64,000 nucleotides of DNA from Marinobacter denitrificans (GCF_008795955.1 NZ_VMHN01000004.1:62001-126000), one strand, 5' to 3'; shown: positions 16,997 to 26,377, counted from the first letter of the stretch. Numbers and translations are program-made. Notes: generated by a model not told the origin, from the letters alone.

Positions 16997-19654
16997 CTAC
17001 ACCAGGTTAGCAGACCCCCGCTCTTTCATCGCCAGAATGTCCCTCGGCACCACGCCCAGGTCACTCCACTTTTCAGGATGGCAGGTAAACAGCAGTATCT
17101 GGTGGCGGTTGGCCGCGTCGAACAGGATGCGTTTCATATCTTCCAGGCGGTCTGTGTCGCTGTGCACGAGGGTGTCGTCCAGTATTACCAGGGTGGGTCT
17201 GCCGGCTTCGCGTAGCAGATCGGCATAGGCGAGGCGGCTGATCAGGCCCATCTGTTCGCGGGCGCCGAAGCTCAGCTCGGCGATCTGCCCCAGTTCGGTT
17301 CCCCGGGTGAACGTGCCCGGGCGGAGGTGTTCGTCCACTTCCAGGGTGGCTTGTGGGAACAATAGTGACAGGTAGTGGTCCAGATGTTTCTGCAGGGGTG
17401 CCTGCAGGCGGCGGGTCAAGGCCTGCCGTTTTTCAGCCAGCAGGGTAAGCAGCAGGTCCAGCGCCCGGGCGCGGCGATCCAGTTCCTGGTAGCGGCGGTT
17501 GCACTGTTCAAGGTCGGCGACTTTATCGTTGAGTTGCTCCTCCAGGCCTTCGGCACCCCAGGCTTCCAGCCTTACCTGTATATCTCTGAGCTCCCGTTGC
17601 CGCTCTTCCTGGGTCTGGCGTAGGTTGCTGATACTGCGCTGGTAGCGTTCGATGTCCTGCTTCAGGATAGCCGGATGGGCCTGCTTTATTTCCTGCTCAC
17701 GGGCTTGCAGGCTGGCCTCCAGCCGCCGCCGTTTTTTTTCAATTTCAGCCAGCTCTGTTGAAAGACTCTTTAGCTGTTTCAGCCGCTCCGGATTCTGCAC
17801 TTCATCCTGCAGCTGCTGCCACTCGGTTCTGGCATTGTCACGGGCCTGGCGGCGGGTCAGGAGCTCGGTCTGGTGCTTCCGTTCCTCGGTTTCCGCTTCT
17901 GCCAGCCGCGTTTCAGCATTGGTGCGACCAGCTTCTGCTGATGCCACATCGATTGCCTGGCCCTGCTGGTCTGCCTCCGGGGCCGGGCTGTTCTGCAGTT
18001 CGGTTTTTGCGTTCTGTAGTTGGGATTGGGTTTCTTTCTGGTCCGCCAGCAGCTGCTCCATTCCCACCGGCGCAACCGACTTGAGCAGTTCACGAGTATG
18101 TTGCAGCGTCCGCTCTGCGGCATCGCAGGCTGTCAGACGATGCTCTGCCTGCTGGGCGGAATCCACGCCCAGGGTTTTCATCTGTTGACCCAGGCTCTGC
18201 TCAAGCGTGGAGAGCTTGCGCCGGGTGCTGGCCAGGTCTTCGCCACCGGGCGTGATTCCCAGGGTGCCGACACCCGGTACTACCAGGCTGGTTTCCTCGA
18301 GCAGCTGTTTCTCGCCCTGCCCCTCCAGGGGTTCGTCGTTCAGTGCCAGGCTGGCGTTCGGCTCCAACTGCCAGGTCAATCGGGTTGCGATGGTCTGCGA
18401 ACGGATGGTTTCTTCTTTCAGCTGATGCTCTGTCTCTTTCAGGGCTTTTACTGCCTGGGCATCAATCTGGTTCTGCCGGGCCTGTTCCCTGGCCTGTTCG
18501 AGTTCCTTCTGGTACTGACGGGATTTTTCAAGGTTCCGCGTCAGCGTCTGGTTCTGCTGTTCCAGGCGATGACTCTCCCGCTCAAGCCGGGCACGGGTTT
18601 CGTGAAGGCGGGCCTGGTGGACCTGCCTGGTAGCCACATCATAGGCGGCCTTTGCTTCCTGAACACTGTTCGTGATGGACGGGCTGCGCGCCTCGGCCTG
18701 ATCCAGCTCCCGCTGGGCTTTATCCAGTTCCGCTTTGCGGACATCCAGTTTTCTGTTCAGGCTTTCCAGCTGTTCCTGGTTCTGCCGCAGCAGTTGATGT
18801 CTGCTCTGCAGGTGGTTGAGGATTTCTTTTTCCTGGGTCTGCTGTTGCTCCAGCTTTTCTACCTGATGGTAGCGTTCCTTGGCCTGCTCAAGCTGCCGCT
18901 CTGCCTCTTCCCAGGGGCGTTCGTGCTGGGTGCGCTCGTAATCCTGGGTCAGCTTGCCAAGACGGTCTACCTGCTCCTGGTATTTCTGGACGCGGGCCCG
19001 CAGTTCGTCGATTTCCTGCTGGTATACTTCCCGCTCTTTTTCCAGTTTCTGGTAGTCACCACGGGGCTTGCCGGTGGGTGTGAAAAGTTCACTCCAGCGA
19101 GTTTTGACCTGTTCGACCAGCTCGTCGCCACCGGTACTGGCCACTTCCCCTACCAGAGAATTGAGGGCAGATTTGAGGTGGTCACCGGCGTGCTCCACCG
19201 CCTGTTCGATGTTCTGGCCAGTACCCTGTTCAACCCATAACAATCCCGGTACGCCCCAGTGCTCGGGCTTGCTCACGCCTTTGGCGGAGAACTGAAAACC
19301 CAGGAGTTCCGCCAGTTTTTCCTCGGCTTCGTCTTCGCTGTAGCTGTCGGAATCAATCTTGAGGTCGCAGCGTTTGCGCTGGAGAAAGCTTTTTACCAGG
19401 TGCCAGTTTTTCTGCTGGGTTTCAAAATCCAGCGTGATGGTGGGGGCGGCGGCAGAATCGCCCCAGGGGCGTAGGTCGTCAACGGAACTGGTGCGATAAC
19501 GTTCGAAAAAGACGGCGCGAATCGCCCGCACCAATGTGCTCTTGCCGGATTCGTTGGGGCCGTGGATCAGGTTGAGCCCCGGCTGCAGGTCGTCCAGCAC
19601 AAACGGCTGCCGGAATTGTCGAAGCTGCTCCACCTGTAGGCGACGGAGTTTCAT
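16997..19654 (-). CDS. SbcC/YhaN-like AAA ATPase with long coiled coil
   Basis: 885-residue SMC-like ATPase. Walker A GPNESGKST is at residues 32-40. A very long Gln/Glu-rich coiled coil (~190-770) follows. The C-terminal half-site has the signature FGAREQM (~794) and Walker B LVILDDTL (~817). Such proteins pair with Mre11/SbcD-type nucleases to open and cut blocked DNA ends. Unlike E. coli SbcC, no CxxC zinc hook is visible at the coiled-coil apex, and the length is shorter, as in YhaN-type proteins. Its start overlaps the SbcD-like stop by 4 nt, so subunits are probably made together. With the HExxH gene upstream it forms a leftward three-gene operon that may be SOS-controlled. Confidence 0.92.
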   Translation of the reverse strand: MKLRRLQVEQLRQFRQPFVLDDLQPGLNLIHGPNESGKSTLVRAIRAVFFERYRTSSVDDLRPWGDSAAAPTITLDFETQQKNWHLVKSFLQRKRCDLKIDSDSYSEDEAEEKLAELLGFQFSAKGVSKPEHWGVPGLLWVEQGTGQNIEQAVEHAGDHLKSALNSLVGEVASTGGDELVEQVKTRWSELFTPTGKPRGDYQKLEKEREVYQQEIDELRARVQKYQEQVDRLGKLTQDYERTQHERPWEEAERQLEQAKERYHQVEKLEQQQTQEKEILNHLQSRHQLLRQNQEQLESLNRKLDVRKAELDKAQRELDQAEARSPSITNSVQEAKAAYDVATRQVHQARLHETRARLERESHRLEQQNQTLTRNLEKSRQYQKELEQAREQARQNQIDAQAVKALKETEHQLKEETIRSQTIATRLTWQLEPNASLALNDEPLEGQGEKQLLEETSLVVPGVGTLGITPGGEDLASTRRKLSTLEQSLGQQMKTLGVDSAQQAEHRLTACDAAERTLQHTRELLKSVAPVGMEQLLADQKETQSQLQNAKTELQNSPAPEADQQGQAIDVASAEAGRTNAETRLAEAETEERKHQTELLTRRQARDNARTEWQQLQDEVQNPERLKQLKSLSTELAEIEKKRRRLEASLQAREQEIKQAHPAILKQDIERYQRSISNLRQTQEERQRELRDIQVRLEAWGAEGLEEQLNDKVADLEQCNRRYQELDRRARALDLLLTLLAEKRQALTRRLQAPLQKHLDHYLSLLFPQATLEVDEHLRPGTFTRGTELGQIAELSFGAREQMGLISRLAYADLLREAGRPTLVILDDTLVHSDTDRLEDMKRILFDAANRHQILLFTCHPEKWSDLGVVPRDILAMKERGSANLV

Positions 19655-20772
19655 TCGCTGACCTCCTGTTTCCGGTCTTTCAGTAGGCCAGCCAGGATGG
19701 CCAGTGCATCCCGTGCAGCTTCGGCATCATCATCCTGCTGACGGGCTCTGAGATGTTCGATCACTTCCCCTACGTATCCGTCTGCCCTGAGCGCGGCAAT
19801 ATCATCATCAGTGGGCTCGAGCTGTAGGCCGCTGCGATCGCACTGGATGCTGCGGAACCTGGCCTCGGCTACGGACAATGCATTGATCAGTTTTTCCTCG
19901 CCAGCCAAGGTGACGGAGCCTTCCAGGCGAAGATCAATCACGGAGGGCTCGGGCAAGGCCTGTAGCCTGTCCAGAAGCTGGTCCAGGTCCGATTCAACGG
20001 TCAGAGTTTCCCGCCACTGGTGCCATCGGTAGCGGGCGGTCTCCACGGTGGTTACGTCCGGTGTCTGCCCCTGCCCGGGTATATTCACCATCAGGGCATA
20101 ACCGGCTTCGTTGTTACGGAACCGTTCCGGTTCAGGCGTGCCGCTGTACCAGGTGCGCTCATCAATCTGTTTCATGCCGTGCCAGTCGCCAAGGGCGAGG
20201 TAGTCCAGACGGGCGATTTCTGCACGGTTCGGCAATATGGGGTTGGCGGAGTCTATCTCGTCGGGCAGCAGACCCTGCACGCTGCCATGGGCCAGGCCAA
20301 CCCGGGCCAGGCCTTCCGGGATATCGAAGGTGGTGAAGGCTTCGGTGAGGTCACTGTAGGTGTTGCGTTGCGTCAGAGGGGCGCAGAGGATCGCCAGACC
20401 CTGGGCCTTCAGGTTGATAACGCCCGGCTCCAGAGCGAGATGGACATTGTCCGGCACTGCACCAAGGCGTTTCGCTCTGGTCCACACGCTTTCCGCCAAC
20501 GCGGCATCGTGGTTGCCCGGCAGCATTACCCAGGGGCCAGTGAACGCTCTGGTGGCGTTGAACACGCGGCGAATGGTCCGGTCGGAAACGGTCTGGGCAT
20601 CAAAGACATCCCCTGCCACCAGCACCGCATCACACTGGTGCCCGTTGGCCAGGCGTGCGAGCTTTTCAATGGCCTCGAAGCGTGCTTCGACCAGAGCGGC
20701 GCCGTCTTCTGTTTCGAAGCGGCTGAACGCCCGCCCCATCTGCCAGTCTGCCGTGTGTAAAAACTTTGGCAT
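19651..20772 (-). CDS. SbcD/YhaO-like DNA repair metallophosphoesterase
   Basis: 373-residue calcineurin-like phosphoesterase of the Mre11/SbcD type. Visible motifs are HTADWQMG (residues 6-13), AGDVFD (~53-58), PGNHD (85-89), LAHGS and GDWHG (~195-199). The first motif has Gln11 where classical SbcD has the metal-binding His of DWH; this is seen in some YhaO-like proteins but may alter metal coordination. The C-terminal ~130 residues are a capping or DNA-contacting region. It lies 38 bp after the CLCA_X-like gene and overlaps the SbcC-like gene by 4 nt. Expected role: exo/endonuclease on DNA ends or hairpins, working as a complex with the ATPase. Confidence 0.92.
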   Translation of the reverse strand: MPKFLHTADWQMGRAFSRFETEDGAALVEARFEAIEKLARLANGHQCDAVLVAGDVFDAQTVSDRTIRRVFNATRAFTGPWVMLPGNHDAALAESVWTRAKRLGAVPDNVHLALEPGVINLKAQGLAILCAPLTQRNTYSDLTEAFTTFDIPEGLARVGLAHGSVQGLLPDEIDSANPILPNRAEIARLDYLALGDWHGMKQIDERTWYSGTPEPERFRNNEAGYALMVNIPGQGQTPDVTTVETARYRWHQWRETLTVESDLDQLLDRLQALPEPSVIDLRLEGSVTLAGEEKLINALSVAEARFRSIQCDRSGLQLEPTDDDIAALRADGYVGEVIEHLRARQQDDDAEAARDALAILAGLLKDRKQEVSE

Positions 20773-20810
20773 GCAACCTTCCCCGGATCATTACGAAAAC
20801 GTGGGCAAGT

Positions 20811-21560
20811 TTAGCCGGCTTTGGCCTGTTCCCGAAACAGCGCGGCGCCCAGTGATTCAAAATAGCGCTGGAAAGCTTCGTTAATTCGCTGGCGTTGGGC
20901 ACCTTCCGGGTACAGCCCGGCTTTTGCCTCGTCGGAATACACGGTTCCCCGCACCAGGAAGCTGTTCCGAGGCTGACAGTCCTCTACAAAGGCTTCAAAG
21001 GCCCGGGCGCAGAGTTCTTCAGGCCGGGCGTAATAAAGTACGTTCAGCCTTGTATCTGCTTTCTGGGATGCGCGAAACAGCGGGCTGGGTGCAGTGCCGT
21101 CTTCGTTCAGGAGGATGGCCTGAAAGCAGGCACCCAGTCGCTCATTCAGCGGGTGCTCTTTCTGGCTTGCGCTGCTCAGCCAGCCGTTGGAGGCAAAGCC
21201 GTGTTTTGCCAGTTTCCGGAACGCTTTGTTGCCCATGTAATGATCAAACGCGTGAAACCACTCATGGGCAAGGCTACCGGCCCCGGCGTTCTTGGCCAGC
21301 GCCAGTTGTCTGGTGGCAGGAATGTAGTGGGCCGAAACACCCAACTGCCCGCCGATGCCGTACTGCAGCCCCAGGGTACCGCGCAGGGAAATCAGAGTTT
21401 CCGGGCTGCGGAGAATCGTCATGAGATCACACAGCGCCTGGTAAAACCGGACCGCAGCCCTGTCACGCTCCTGGGGCGTAACCCAGCGACCCACTTCTAT
21501 GCTGCGGAACTCGAACTGGCGCCTTACCGTGATAAAAGAAACCGGGCGTTGCCCTGCCAT
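20811..21560 (-). CDS. CLCA_X-type protein with HExxH metallopeptidase signature
   Basis: 249-residue soluble protein. The ATG at 21560 is chosen because GGGGAGG sits 6 nt before it; an ATG 6 nt earlier (21566) abuts that ribosome site. The sequence LAHEWFHAFDHYMG holds an HExxH zinc signature (His99, Glu100, His103) with a nearby Asp/His that may complete the site. Similar motifs occur in the polyvalent-protein-associated LPD1 domains of mobile elements. I recall near-identical proteins being named CLCA_X family; no function is established. It is first in an apparent operon with SbcD- and SbcC-like genes and follows a LexA-type box, suggesting a protease or DNA-processing factor induced by DNA damage. 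That role is inference. Confidence 0.78.
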   Translation of the reverse strand: MAGQRPVSFITVRRQFEFRSIEVGRWVTPQERDRAAVRFYQALCDLMTILRSPETLISLRGTLGLQYGIGGQLGVSAHYIPATRQLALAKNAGAGSLAHEWFHAFDHYMGNKAFRKLAKHGFASNGWLSSASQKEHPLNERLGACFQAILLNEDGTAPSPLFRASQKADTRLNVLYYARPEELCARAFEAFVEDCQPRNSFLVRGTVYSDEAKAGLYPEGAQRQRINEAFQRYFESLGAALFREQAKAG

Positions 21561-21595
21561 GACCATCCTCCCCGTTCAGGTACCTGGCAACACCA

Positions 21596-21637
21596 GCCAC
21601 CCACAATACTGTTTATATGTACAGTATTGTGGGTGGC
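21596..21637. repeat. 42-bp perfect palindromic hairpin enclosing the SOS box
   Basis: GCCACCCACAATACTGT and its exact complement ACAGTATTGTGGGTGGC (17-bp arms) flank the 8-nt centre TTATATGT. The inner 20 bp are a LexA-type box; the outer 11-bp arms go beyond what LexA needs. No T-run follows on either strand, so it is not a normal terminator, although it could still act as a barrier to read-through from selO. Confidence 0.9.
21607..21626 (-). promoter_or_regulatory. LexA (SOS) box
   Basis: TACTG and CAGTA arms, separated by the 10-bp AT-rich spacer TTTATATGTA, match the gammaproteobacterial LexA consensus (TACTG-(TA)5-CAGTA) at 18 of 20 positions. It lies 47-66 bp upstream of the HExxH gene ATG and directly downstream of a candidate -10 element, where bound LexA would block transcription. 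Confidence 0.82.
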
Positions 21638-21654
21638 TACGGGCAGAGGGTCAA
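21626..21654 (-). promoter_or_regulatory. Candidate promoter of the CLCA_X-SbcD/SbcC-like operon
   Basis: On the minus strand, a -35 element TTGACC (21654-21649) is separated by 17 nt from CACAAT (21631-21626). The -10 touches the LexA box. An alternative -10, TATAAA, lies inside the box at 21617-21612. Confidence 0.5.
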
Positions 21655-21720
21655 CCTGTTTTAGAATTCAGGCATCGATTTGCAATTGCGCTACGGCGAA
21701 TCCTGTTCCCGATAGGCTGG

Positions 21721-23472
21721 TTACGACGAACAGCTGTAATGGGAAACCCCGCCGAGATCAAACAGCTCTGACGGCTTCAACCTGTAGTATTGCGCCTCGA
21801 CCGCCTCTGATTGCTCGGCGTATGGTTGTGTCAATACGTCCTGCAGCGCGCGAAGTGGCAGGTAGTTGCCTTGGGCTGCCTGCTGATAGGCAGGTACCAC
21901 CAACCACTCTCGCATGGTGTATTTTGGATTGACGAGTTTCATCTCCCGGGTAAGCTCCTCGCGCGAGCGGGATTCGTTGCCATTTGCGCCATCGGTGGCG
22001 AGCCCGATACGCGATCTCCACTCAGTGAGCCATTGGAACCAGCGCTTGAACAGTGCTGCCGACTCGGCGGCGCCTGACTCATCAGGCGACCTGTAGAAGC
22101 TCTTTTTGAGCGGCTCAATGTCGTCAGGTATCGACGACAGCTCCCGGAAAAAGAGGGTGTAATCCACGGGCGTTTGTGCCATCAGCGTTATAAGCTCTCT
22201 GAAGAGCCCGGCGTCAAAGGCATCAAGCCCTAGCTTCGCTGCCCACATCTTTTCCAGCTCCGTCTTCATCACCTCCGGGAAACCTCTCTCAACCTCCTGG
22301 AGTTGCGCCAGGTCGTTCTGATGGGCGTGCAATAACGGCTGCAAGGCCCGACAGAACATCCTGAAGTTTTGTTCGGCGGCCCCGGGCTGGTTCAGGAAGG
22401 AGAAGTGGTGGCCTCCACCAGTCCATGGCTGGTAATGGGGATCAAACAACTCACAGAACCCGAAGGGCCCATAATCCAGTGTGAAGCCGCCAGCGGCGCA
22501 GTTGTCACTGTTAAAGTTGCCCTGGCAGTATCCGACACGAATCCAGTTCGCAACCAGGGAGGCAAGACGGCCGCGAAACTCGCGCGCGAGCATTACCACT
22601 TTTGTAGGAGTATCGAGTGACTGATCAATGACATCAGTGTATTCCCGATCAATGAGGTGAAGCACCAGCTGCTCGAGCTCCTCCATCGCTTCGGGATGTT
22701 CCTGTTTCCGGGCGCGACGGCCGAAAAGTTCGAGCTGGCCTACCCGAATGAAAGAGGGTGCAACCCGGGTGGAAATCGCGACAGGCTCTGCAATCATCTG
22801 GTCCGGGTCCGCCATGCGGGAACCCTCCGAATACCAGGGCCGCATCACCTTTTCGGTTTTCGATACGTACAGGCTCAGGGAGCGGGAGGTAGGCACGCCC
22901 AGCGCGTGCATATGCTCCTGCGCAAGAAACTCGCGAACACTGGATCTGAGAACAGCCCGGCCGTCAGCACCGCGGCAGTAGGGTGTCCGGCCGCCACCCT
23001 TTAACTGCATTTCCCAGCGCTGACCGTTGAAAACACCTTCAAGTACCGAGATTGCACGACCATCGCCATAACCATTGCCGGTCTGAAACGGGCACTGCTG
23101 GGTGAATTCGGTGCCGTAGATGGACAGCGCATAGCCACACGCCCATCCGACCTTGCGCATCGGCTCCGGAACATGTGCGAGGTCTCCGGAGAACATCCGG
23201 ATAAAGTCAGCGGACTGGGCCAGACTGCTAGCAAAGCCCAATTCGCTGAACAGACCTTCGCTGTGAGCCACGTATTCAGGGGCTTTTATTGGAGTTGGTG
23301 TGACTGGTACATAATGCCCCCTGAAGACCTGCCTCGGCATGTGGTCATCGCCGCCTGGATCTGCATCGGGATCGCAGTTCAGATTGTCCATCAGCGAGTA
23401 GTCTGCCATCGGCGCCAGCTCGTCGAGGCTGGCCACTGCGGCGCTCGTTGTTTGCGGTGAGCGATGCTCCAT
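21721..23472 (-). CDS. selO: SelO family protein (pseudokinase-fold AMPylase)
   Basis: 583-residue SelO/YdiU protein. SelO transfers AMP from ATP to protein hydroxyl groups and is linked to redox stress. Visible family features are a glycine-rich loop region ([16 protein letters not shown]), a lysine in [19 protein letters not shown], the metal-binding region ending LDYGPFGF, and the C-terminal cysteine in SCSS where other members can carry selenocysteine. The catalytic loop reads CQGNFNSDN rather than the common HGVLNTDN, so this belongs to a divergent branch; the key Asn and Asp are still present. There is a GGAG ribosome site 9 nt before the ATG. It is a single gene ending ~84 bp before the SOS palindrome. 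Confidence 0.92.
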   Translation of the reverse strand: MEHRSPQTTSAAVASLDELAPMADYSLMDNLNCDPDADPGGDDHMPRQVFRGHYVPVTPTPIKAPEYVAHSEGLFSELGFASSLAQSADFIRMFSGDLAHVPEPMRKVGWACGYALSIYGTEFTQQCPFQTGNGYGDGRAISVLEGVFNGQRWEMQLKGGGRTPYCRGADGRAVLRSSVREFLAQEHMHALGVPTSRSLSLYVSKTEKVMRPWYSEGSRMADPDQMIAEPVAISTRVAPSFIRVGQLELFGRRARKQEHPEAMEELEQLVLHLIDREYTDVIDQSLDTPTKVVMLAREFRGRLASLVANWIRVGYCQGNFNSDNCAAGGFTLDYGPFGFCELFDPHYQPWTGGGHHFSFLNQPGAAEQNFRMFCRALQPLLHAHQNDLAQLQEVERGFPEVMKTELEKMWAAKLGLDAFDAGLFRELITLMAQTPVDYTLFFRELSSIPDDIEPLKKSFYRSPDESGAAESAALFKRWFQWLTEWRSRIGLATDGANGNESRSREELTREMKLVNPKYTMREWLVVPAYQQAAQGNYLPLRALQDVLTQPYAEQSEAVEAQYYRLKPSELFDLGGVSHYSCSS

Positions 23473-23512
23473 CGGGGCTTCTCCTGATCAGAAAGTTCCG
23501 GAGACAGAAACG

Positions 23513-23548
23513 AAAAAAGGCAGACCAGTATAATACTGATCTGCCTTT
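23513..23548 (-). terminator. Terminator of the initiator tRNA gene
   Basis: On the minus strand, the stem GGCAGA...TCTGCC with an inner CAGTAT/ATACTG pairing is followed by six T residues, 9 nt after the tRNA CCA end. The A/T flanks and GGCAGA stem resemble the terminator at 15956-15991. Confidence 0.88.
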
Positions 23549-23556
23549 CTTTTATA

Positions 23557-23633
<77 letters not shown>

Positions 23634-23679
23634 ATAAACTGGCTGTTTTCTCGGGGTAACCCCCGATCAACGTGCGCGT

Positions 23680-23708
23680 ATATTAAGGATCTGCCAGCGG
23701 CCTGTCAA
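23680..23708 (-). promoter_or_regulatory. Promoter of the initiator tRNA gene
   Basis: A perfect -35 TTGACA (23708-23703) overlaps the stop codon of rnhB. After a 17-nt spacer comes the -10 TAATAT (23685-23680), followed by a GC-rich discriminator (ACGCGCA) typical of stringently controlled stable-RNA promoters. The leader to the tRNA is about 40 nt and contains a small GGGG/CCCC hairpin. Confidence 0.8.
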
Positions 23709-24382
23709 TCGATATTTTCGAAGAGATCGGAAGGATACAGGAGTTCTTCGGTAGTGCTCATATTGATCATGCCGACGGTTTCAATAGCTTCCTGGACGGG
23801 CCTGAATGAACGCCGGTGCTGGACAGTAGCCCCCAGCCTACCGAGCGCCTCCAGGTGGACGGGTGTGGGATAACCTTTGTGCCCGTCAAATCCATAGTGC
23901 GGGTAGGTTTCGTGAAGAGCGACCATCTCCCGGTCGCGGGTGACCTTGGCGAGTATGGAGGCGGCACTGATTGCTTCTACCCGGCTGTCGCCCTTGATGA
24001 CGGGCTCCGATGGCCAGTGCCAGTCAGGGCAGCGATTGCCGTCCACCAACACGTATTCAGGCGGAATATGCAGCCCGGCAACTGCCCGCTCCATTGCCAC
24101 CATGGTGGCACGAAAGATGTTCAGCCGGTCAATTTCCTCCGCCTCACAGCGGCCCAGGCTCCAGGCGGCGGCCCGTTCGATGATCTGCTCGTACAGGGCC
24201 TCCCGGCGTTTTTCAGTAAGCTGCTTTGAGTCCACCAGCCCCGGGATCGGTTTCTCAGGGTCCAGTATCACTGCCGCCGTCACTACGGCGCCGACCAGGG
24301 GGCCGCGCCCTACTTCATCCACGCCAGCCAGCAGCCGGCCCTGATAACGGCACACAAAGGGCGGTAGCGGGCTCTTGCTCAT
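23705..24382 (-). CDS. rnhB: Ribonuclease HII
   Basis: 225-residue RNase HII, which cuts the RNA strand of RNA-DNA hybrids and removes single ribonucleotides from DNA. The catalytic acids are visible in GVDEVGRG (Asp22, Glu23), VLVDGN and KVTRDR, and the family block SAASILAKV is present. A C-terminal tail of ~25 residues ([15 protein letters not shown]) exceeds the usual end. The start overlaps the lpxB stop by 4 nt (ATGA), so it is the last gene of the lpx operon. In many relatives dnaE follows; here the initiator tRNA promoter begins inside the rnhB stop codon instead. Confidence 0.97.
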   Translation of the reverse strand: MSKSPLPPFVCRYQGRLLAGVDEVGRGPLVGAVVTAAVILDPEKPIPGLVDSKQLTEKRREALYEQIIERAAAWSLGRCEAEEIDRLNIFRATMVAMERAVAGLHIPPEYVLVDGNRCPDWHWPSEPVIKGDSRVEAISAASILAKVTRDREMVALHETYPHYGFDGHKGYPTPVHLEALGRLGATVQHRRSFRPVQEAIETVGMINMSTTEELLYPSDLFENID

Positions 24383-25623
24383 GGCTGCTTACCTTCAATC
24401 AGTGCAGAAAGTGCTGAGGCGGCCTGCTCGTCCGCGTTCTGCCGCAACTGGTCATGCAAGCGGGAGAATGCTTCCGTAAGGCGGGCGCGTTCGGTTTCGT
24501 TTTCCAGGCGCTCCAGAACGGCTGCGCCCAGAGTTTCCGGTGTGGCATCGTCCTGCAACAGTTCCGGCACCAGGGATTCCCGTGCAAGCAGGTTTGGCAA
24601 TGCTACGTGAGGCACCTTCACCAGCCGCGATACCAACGCAAAACTGAGGCCGCTCAACCGGTACCCCACCACCATGGGCTTTTTGAGTAACATCGCTTCC
24701 AGCGTGGCGGTTCCCGATGCTAACAGGACCACGTCCGACGACGCCATCACTTCCCGGGAACGGCCGCGTACAATGGTCACCTCAAGCTTCACATCGAGAG
24801 CGTCCACGAGATTCCTGACCTGCTGTTCCCGTTCCCGGTTGACACACGGGATCACCAGTTGCAGATCAGGGCGCTTGCCCTGGATCCATCGTGCAGCTTC
24901 CAGAAACAGGGTGCCAAGGCGCTCCACTTCCCCTCCCCGGCTTCCCGGCAGGATGGCCAACACAGGCGCGTCATCTCGGAGCCCCAGCGCTTTGCGGGCG
25001 CCTACAGTATCCGGTGTCATCGGAATACGGTCTGCGAGGGGATGACCCACAAAGGCCACAGGAATGTTGTGCTCTTCATAAAAACGCGCTTCGAAAGGAA
25101 ACAGCGTGAGCATGAGATTGACGGATTTGGCAATCTTGAATATACGCTTCTGGCGCCAGGCCCAGACCGACGGGCTGACATAATGCGCGGTGAGCATACC
25201 GGCATCCCGGCACCGCCGTTCAATACCCAGGGTGAAATCCGGGGAGTCGATGCCAATCACCACTTCCGGCGGTGTTGTCAGCAGATAGTCCATCAATCGG
25301 GCACGAATGCTGAAGAGCTCGCGGATGCGGCCTAGCACTTCCACCAGGCCCATCACGGAAAGCCGCTCCATGGGCACCAGGGAATGAAAGCCTTCCGCCA
25401 CCATTTCGTCGCCACCGATACCCACAAAACGGGCATTGGGATATCGCGCCCGGAGCGAGCGAATCAGGCCCGCGCCGAGGATATCGCCGGAGGCTTCTCC
25501 GGCCACGATGGCGAAGGTAACTTTGCGGGTACTGACAAAAGGGTGCTCAGGCTGGTCCGTCACCGGGGTAATCGCTCCCTGGTCAGCGGATAATGCCGCG
25601 GTCTGCGCCGCGAAGGGATTCAA
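24379..25623 (-). CDS. lpxB: Lipid-A-disaccharide synthase
   Basis: 414-residue glycosyltransferase (GT19) that joins UDP-2,3-diacylglucosamine and lipid X into the lipid A disaccharide at the inner membrane. The family blocks [28 protein letters not shown] and [13 protein letters not shown] are present. The N-terminus is ~30 residues longer than the E. coli protein. It overlaps lpxA by 41 nt; no other ATG, GTG or TTG start is evident between this ATG and the conserved core, so the extension appears real. Order lpxA-lpxB-rnhB is standard. Coupled translation with lpxA is likely because of the overlap. Confidence 0.97.
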   Translation of the reverse strand: MNPFAAQTAALSADQGAITPVTDQPEHPFVSTRKVTFAIVAGEASGDILGAGLIRSLRARYPNARFVGIGGDEMVAEGFHSLVPMERLSVMGLVEVLGRIRELFSIRARLMDYLLTTPPEVVIGIDSPDFTLGIERRCRDAGMLTAHYVSPSVWAWRQKRIFKIAKSVNLMLTLFPFEARFYEEHNIPVAFVGHPLADRIPMTPDTVGARKALGLRDDAPVLAILPGSRGGEVERLGTLFLEAARWIQGKRPDLQLVIPCVNREREQQVRNLVDALDVKLEVTIVRGRSREVMASSDVVLLASGTATLEAMLLKKPMVVGYRLSGLSFALVSRLVKVPHVALPNLLARESLVPELLQDDATPETLGAAVLERLENETERARLTEAFSRLHDQLRQNADEQAASALSALIEGKQP

Positions 25624-26377
25624 TCAATGGCTGCACTTCGGGGATGTCGGAATAGGCTTTTTCCAGTTCAACTACCGCCTGTTCCGTTGTCAGGCCCTGA
25701 CGATAGATCACCTTGTAGGCGCGACGAAGAACCAGCAGCACTTCCTTACTGAATCCACGGCGACGCAGCCCCTCCACGTTCATGCCGAACGGCTGGGCGG
25801 ACTGGCCACTGGCCATGATGTAGGCGGGAATGTCTTTGAGAACGATGCTTCCGCCGGCGCTCATGCTATGGGTGCCGATGTGGCAGAACTGATGAACCAT
25901 AGTGCCGCCACCAAGGATGGCAAAATCACCTACCGAAACGTGCCCTGCCAGGGTGGCGCAATTGGCGAGAATGGTGCTATCACCAATAATGCAGTCGTGG
26001 GCGACGTGCACATACGCCATCAGCAGGTTGCCGTTCCCGATAGTGGTTTCACCACGGTCCTGAACGGTACCCCGGTGAATGGTGCAGTTTTCGCGGATGG
26101 TATTGTCGTTGCCAATAACCAGGGTGGTCGGCTCGCCGGCATACTTCTTGTCCTGGCATTCCTCTCCCACACTGGAGAACTGGAAGATGCGGTTATTGCG
26201 GCCAATTCTGGTGGGGCCCTTGATCACCACATGGGACATGATTTCGGTTCCTTCACCGATCTCCACGTCCGGTCCAATATAGCTCCAGGGCCCGACAGTT
26301 ACGTTGTCAGCCAGTTTGGCAGACGGATCCACGATCGCCTGAGGATGGACTCCCGACCATTCTTTTGTCGCCATCAA
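25583..26377 (-). CDS. lpxA: UDP-N-acetylglucosamine acyltransferase
   Basis: 264-residue left-handed beta-helix acyltransferase that performs the first step of lipid A synthesis, moving a 3-hydroxyacyl chain from ACP to UDP-GlcNAc. The hexapeptide repeats run through the first ~190 residues. The catalytic His is in VHVAHDC (~127), and GGGTMVHQF is family typical. The C-terminal helical domain includes [10 protein letters not shown]. The ATG overlaps the fabZ stop by 4 nt, favouring the first of two adjacent Met codons. It lies in the order lpxD-fabZ-lpxA-lpxB. Confidence 0.97.
   Translation of the reverse strand: MMATKEWSGVHPQAIVDPSAKLADNVTVGPWSYIGPDVEIGEGTEIMSHVVIKGPTRIGRNNRIFQFSSVGEECQDKKYAGEPTTLVIGNDNTIRENCTIHRGTVQDRGETTIGNGNLLMAYVHVAHDCIIGDSTILANCATLAGHVSVGDFAILGGGTMVHQFCHIGTHSMSAGGSIVLKDIPAYIMASGQSAQPFGMNVEGLRRRGFSKEVLLVLRRAYKVIYRQGLTTEQAVVELEKAYSDIPEVQPLIESLRGADRGIIR

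Noticed and set aside
18020..19240. Long open frame (406 codons) opposite the SbcC-like gene
   Set aside because: It mirrors the coiled-coil codons, is hydrophobic only because Gln/Glu codons read as Leu/Phe on the other strand, and has no ribosome site.
15956..23548. Shared GGCAGA stems of the terminators at 15956-15991 and 23513-23548 as a dispersed repeat
   Set aside because: Similarity is limited to the stem and A-run and loops differ; two copies are not enough to claim a repeat family.
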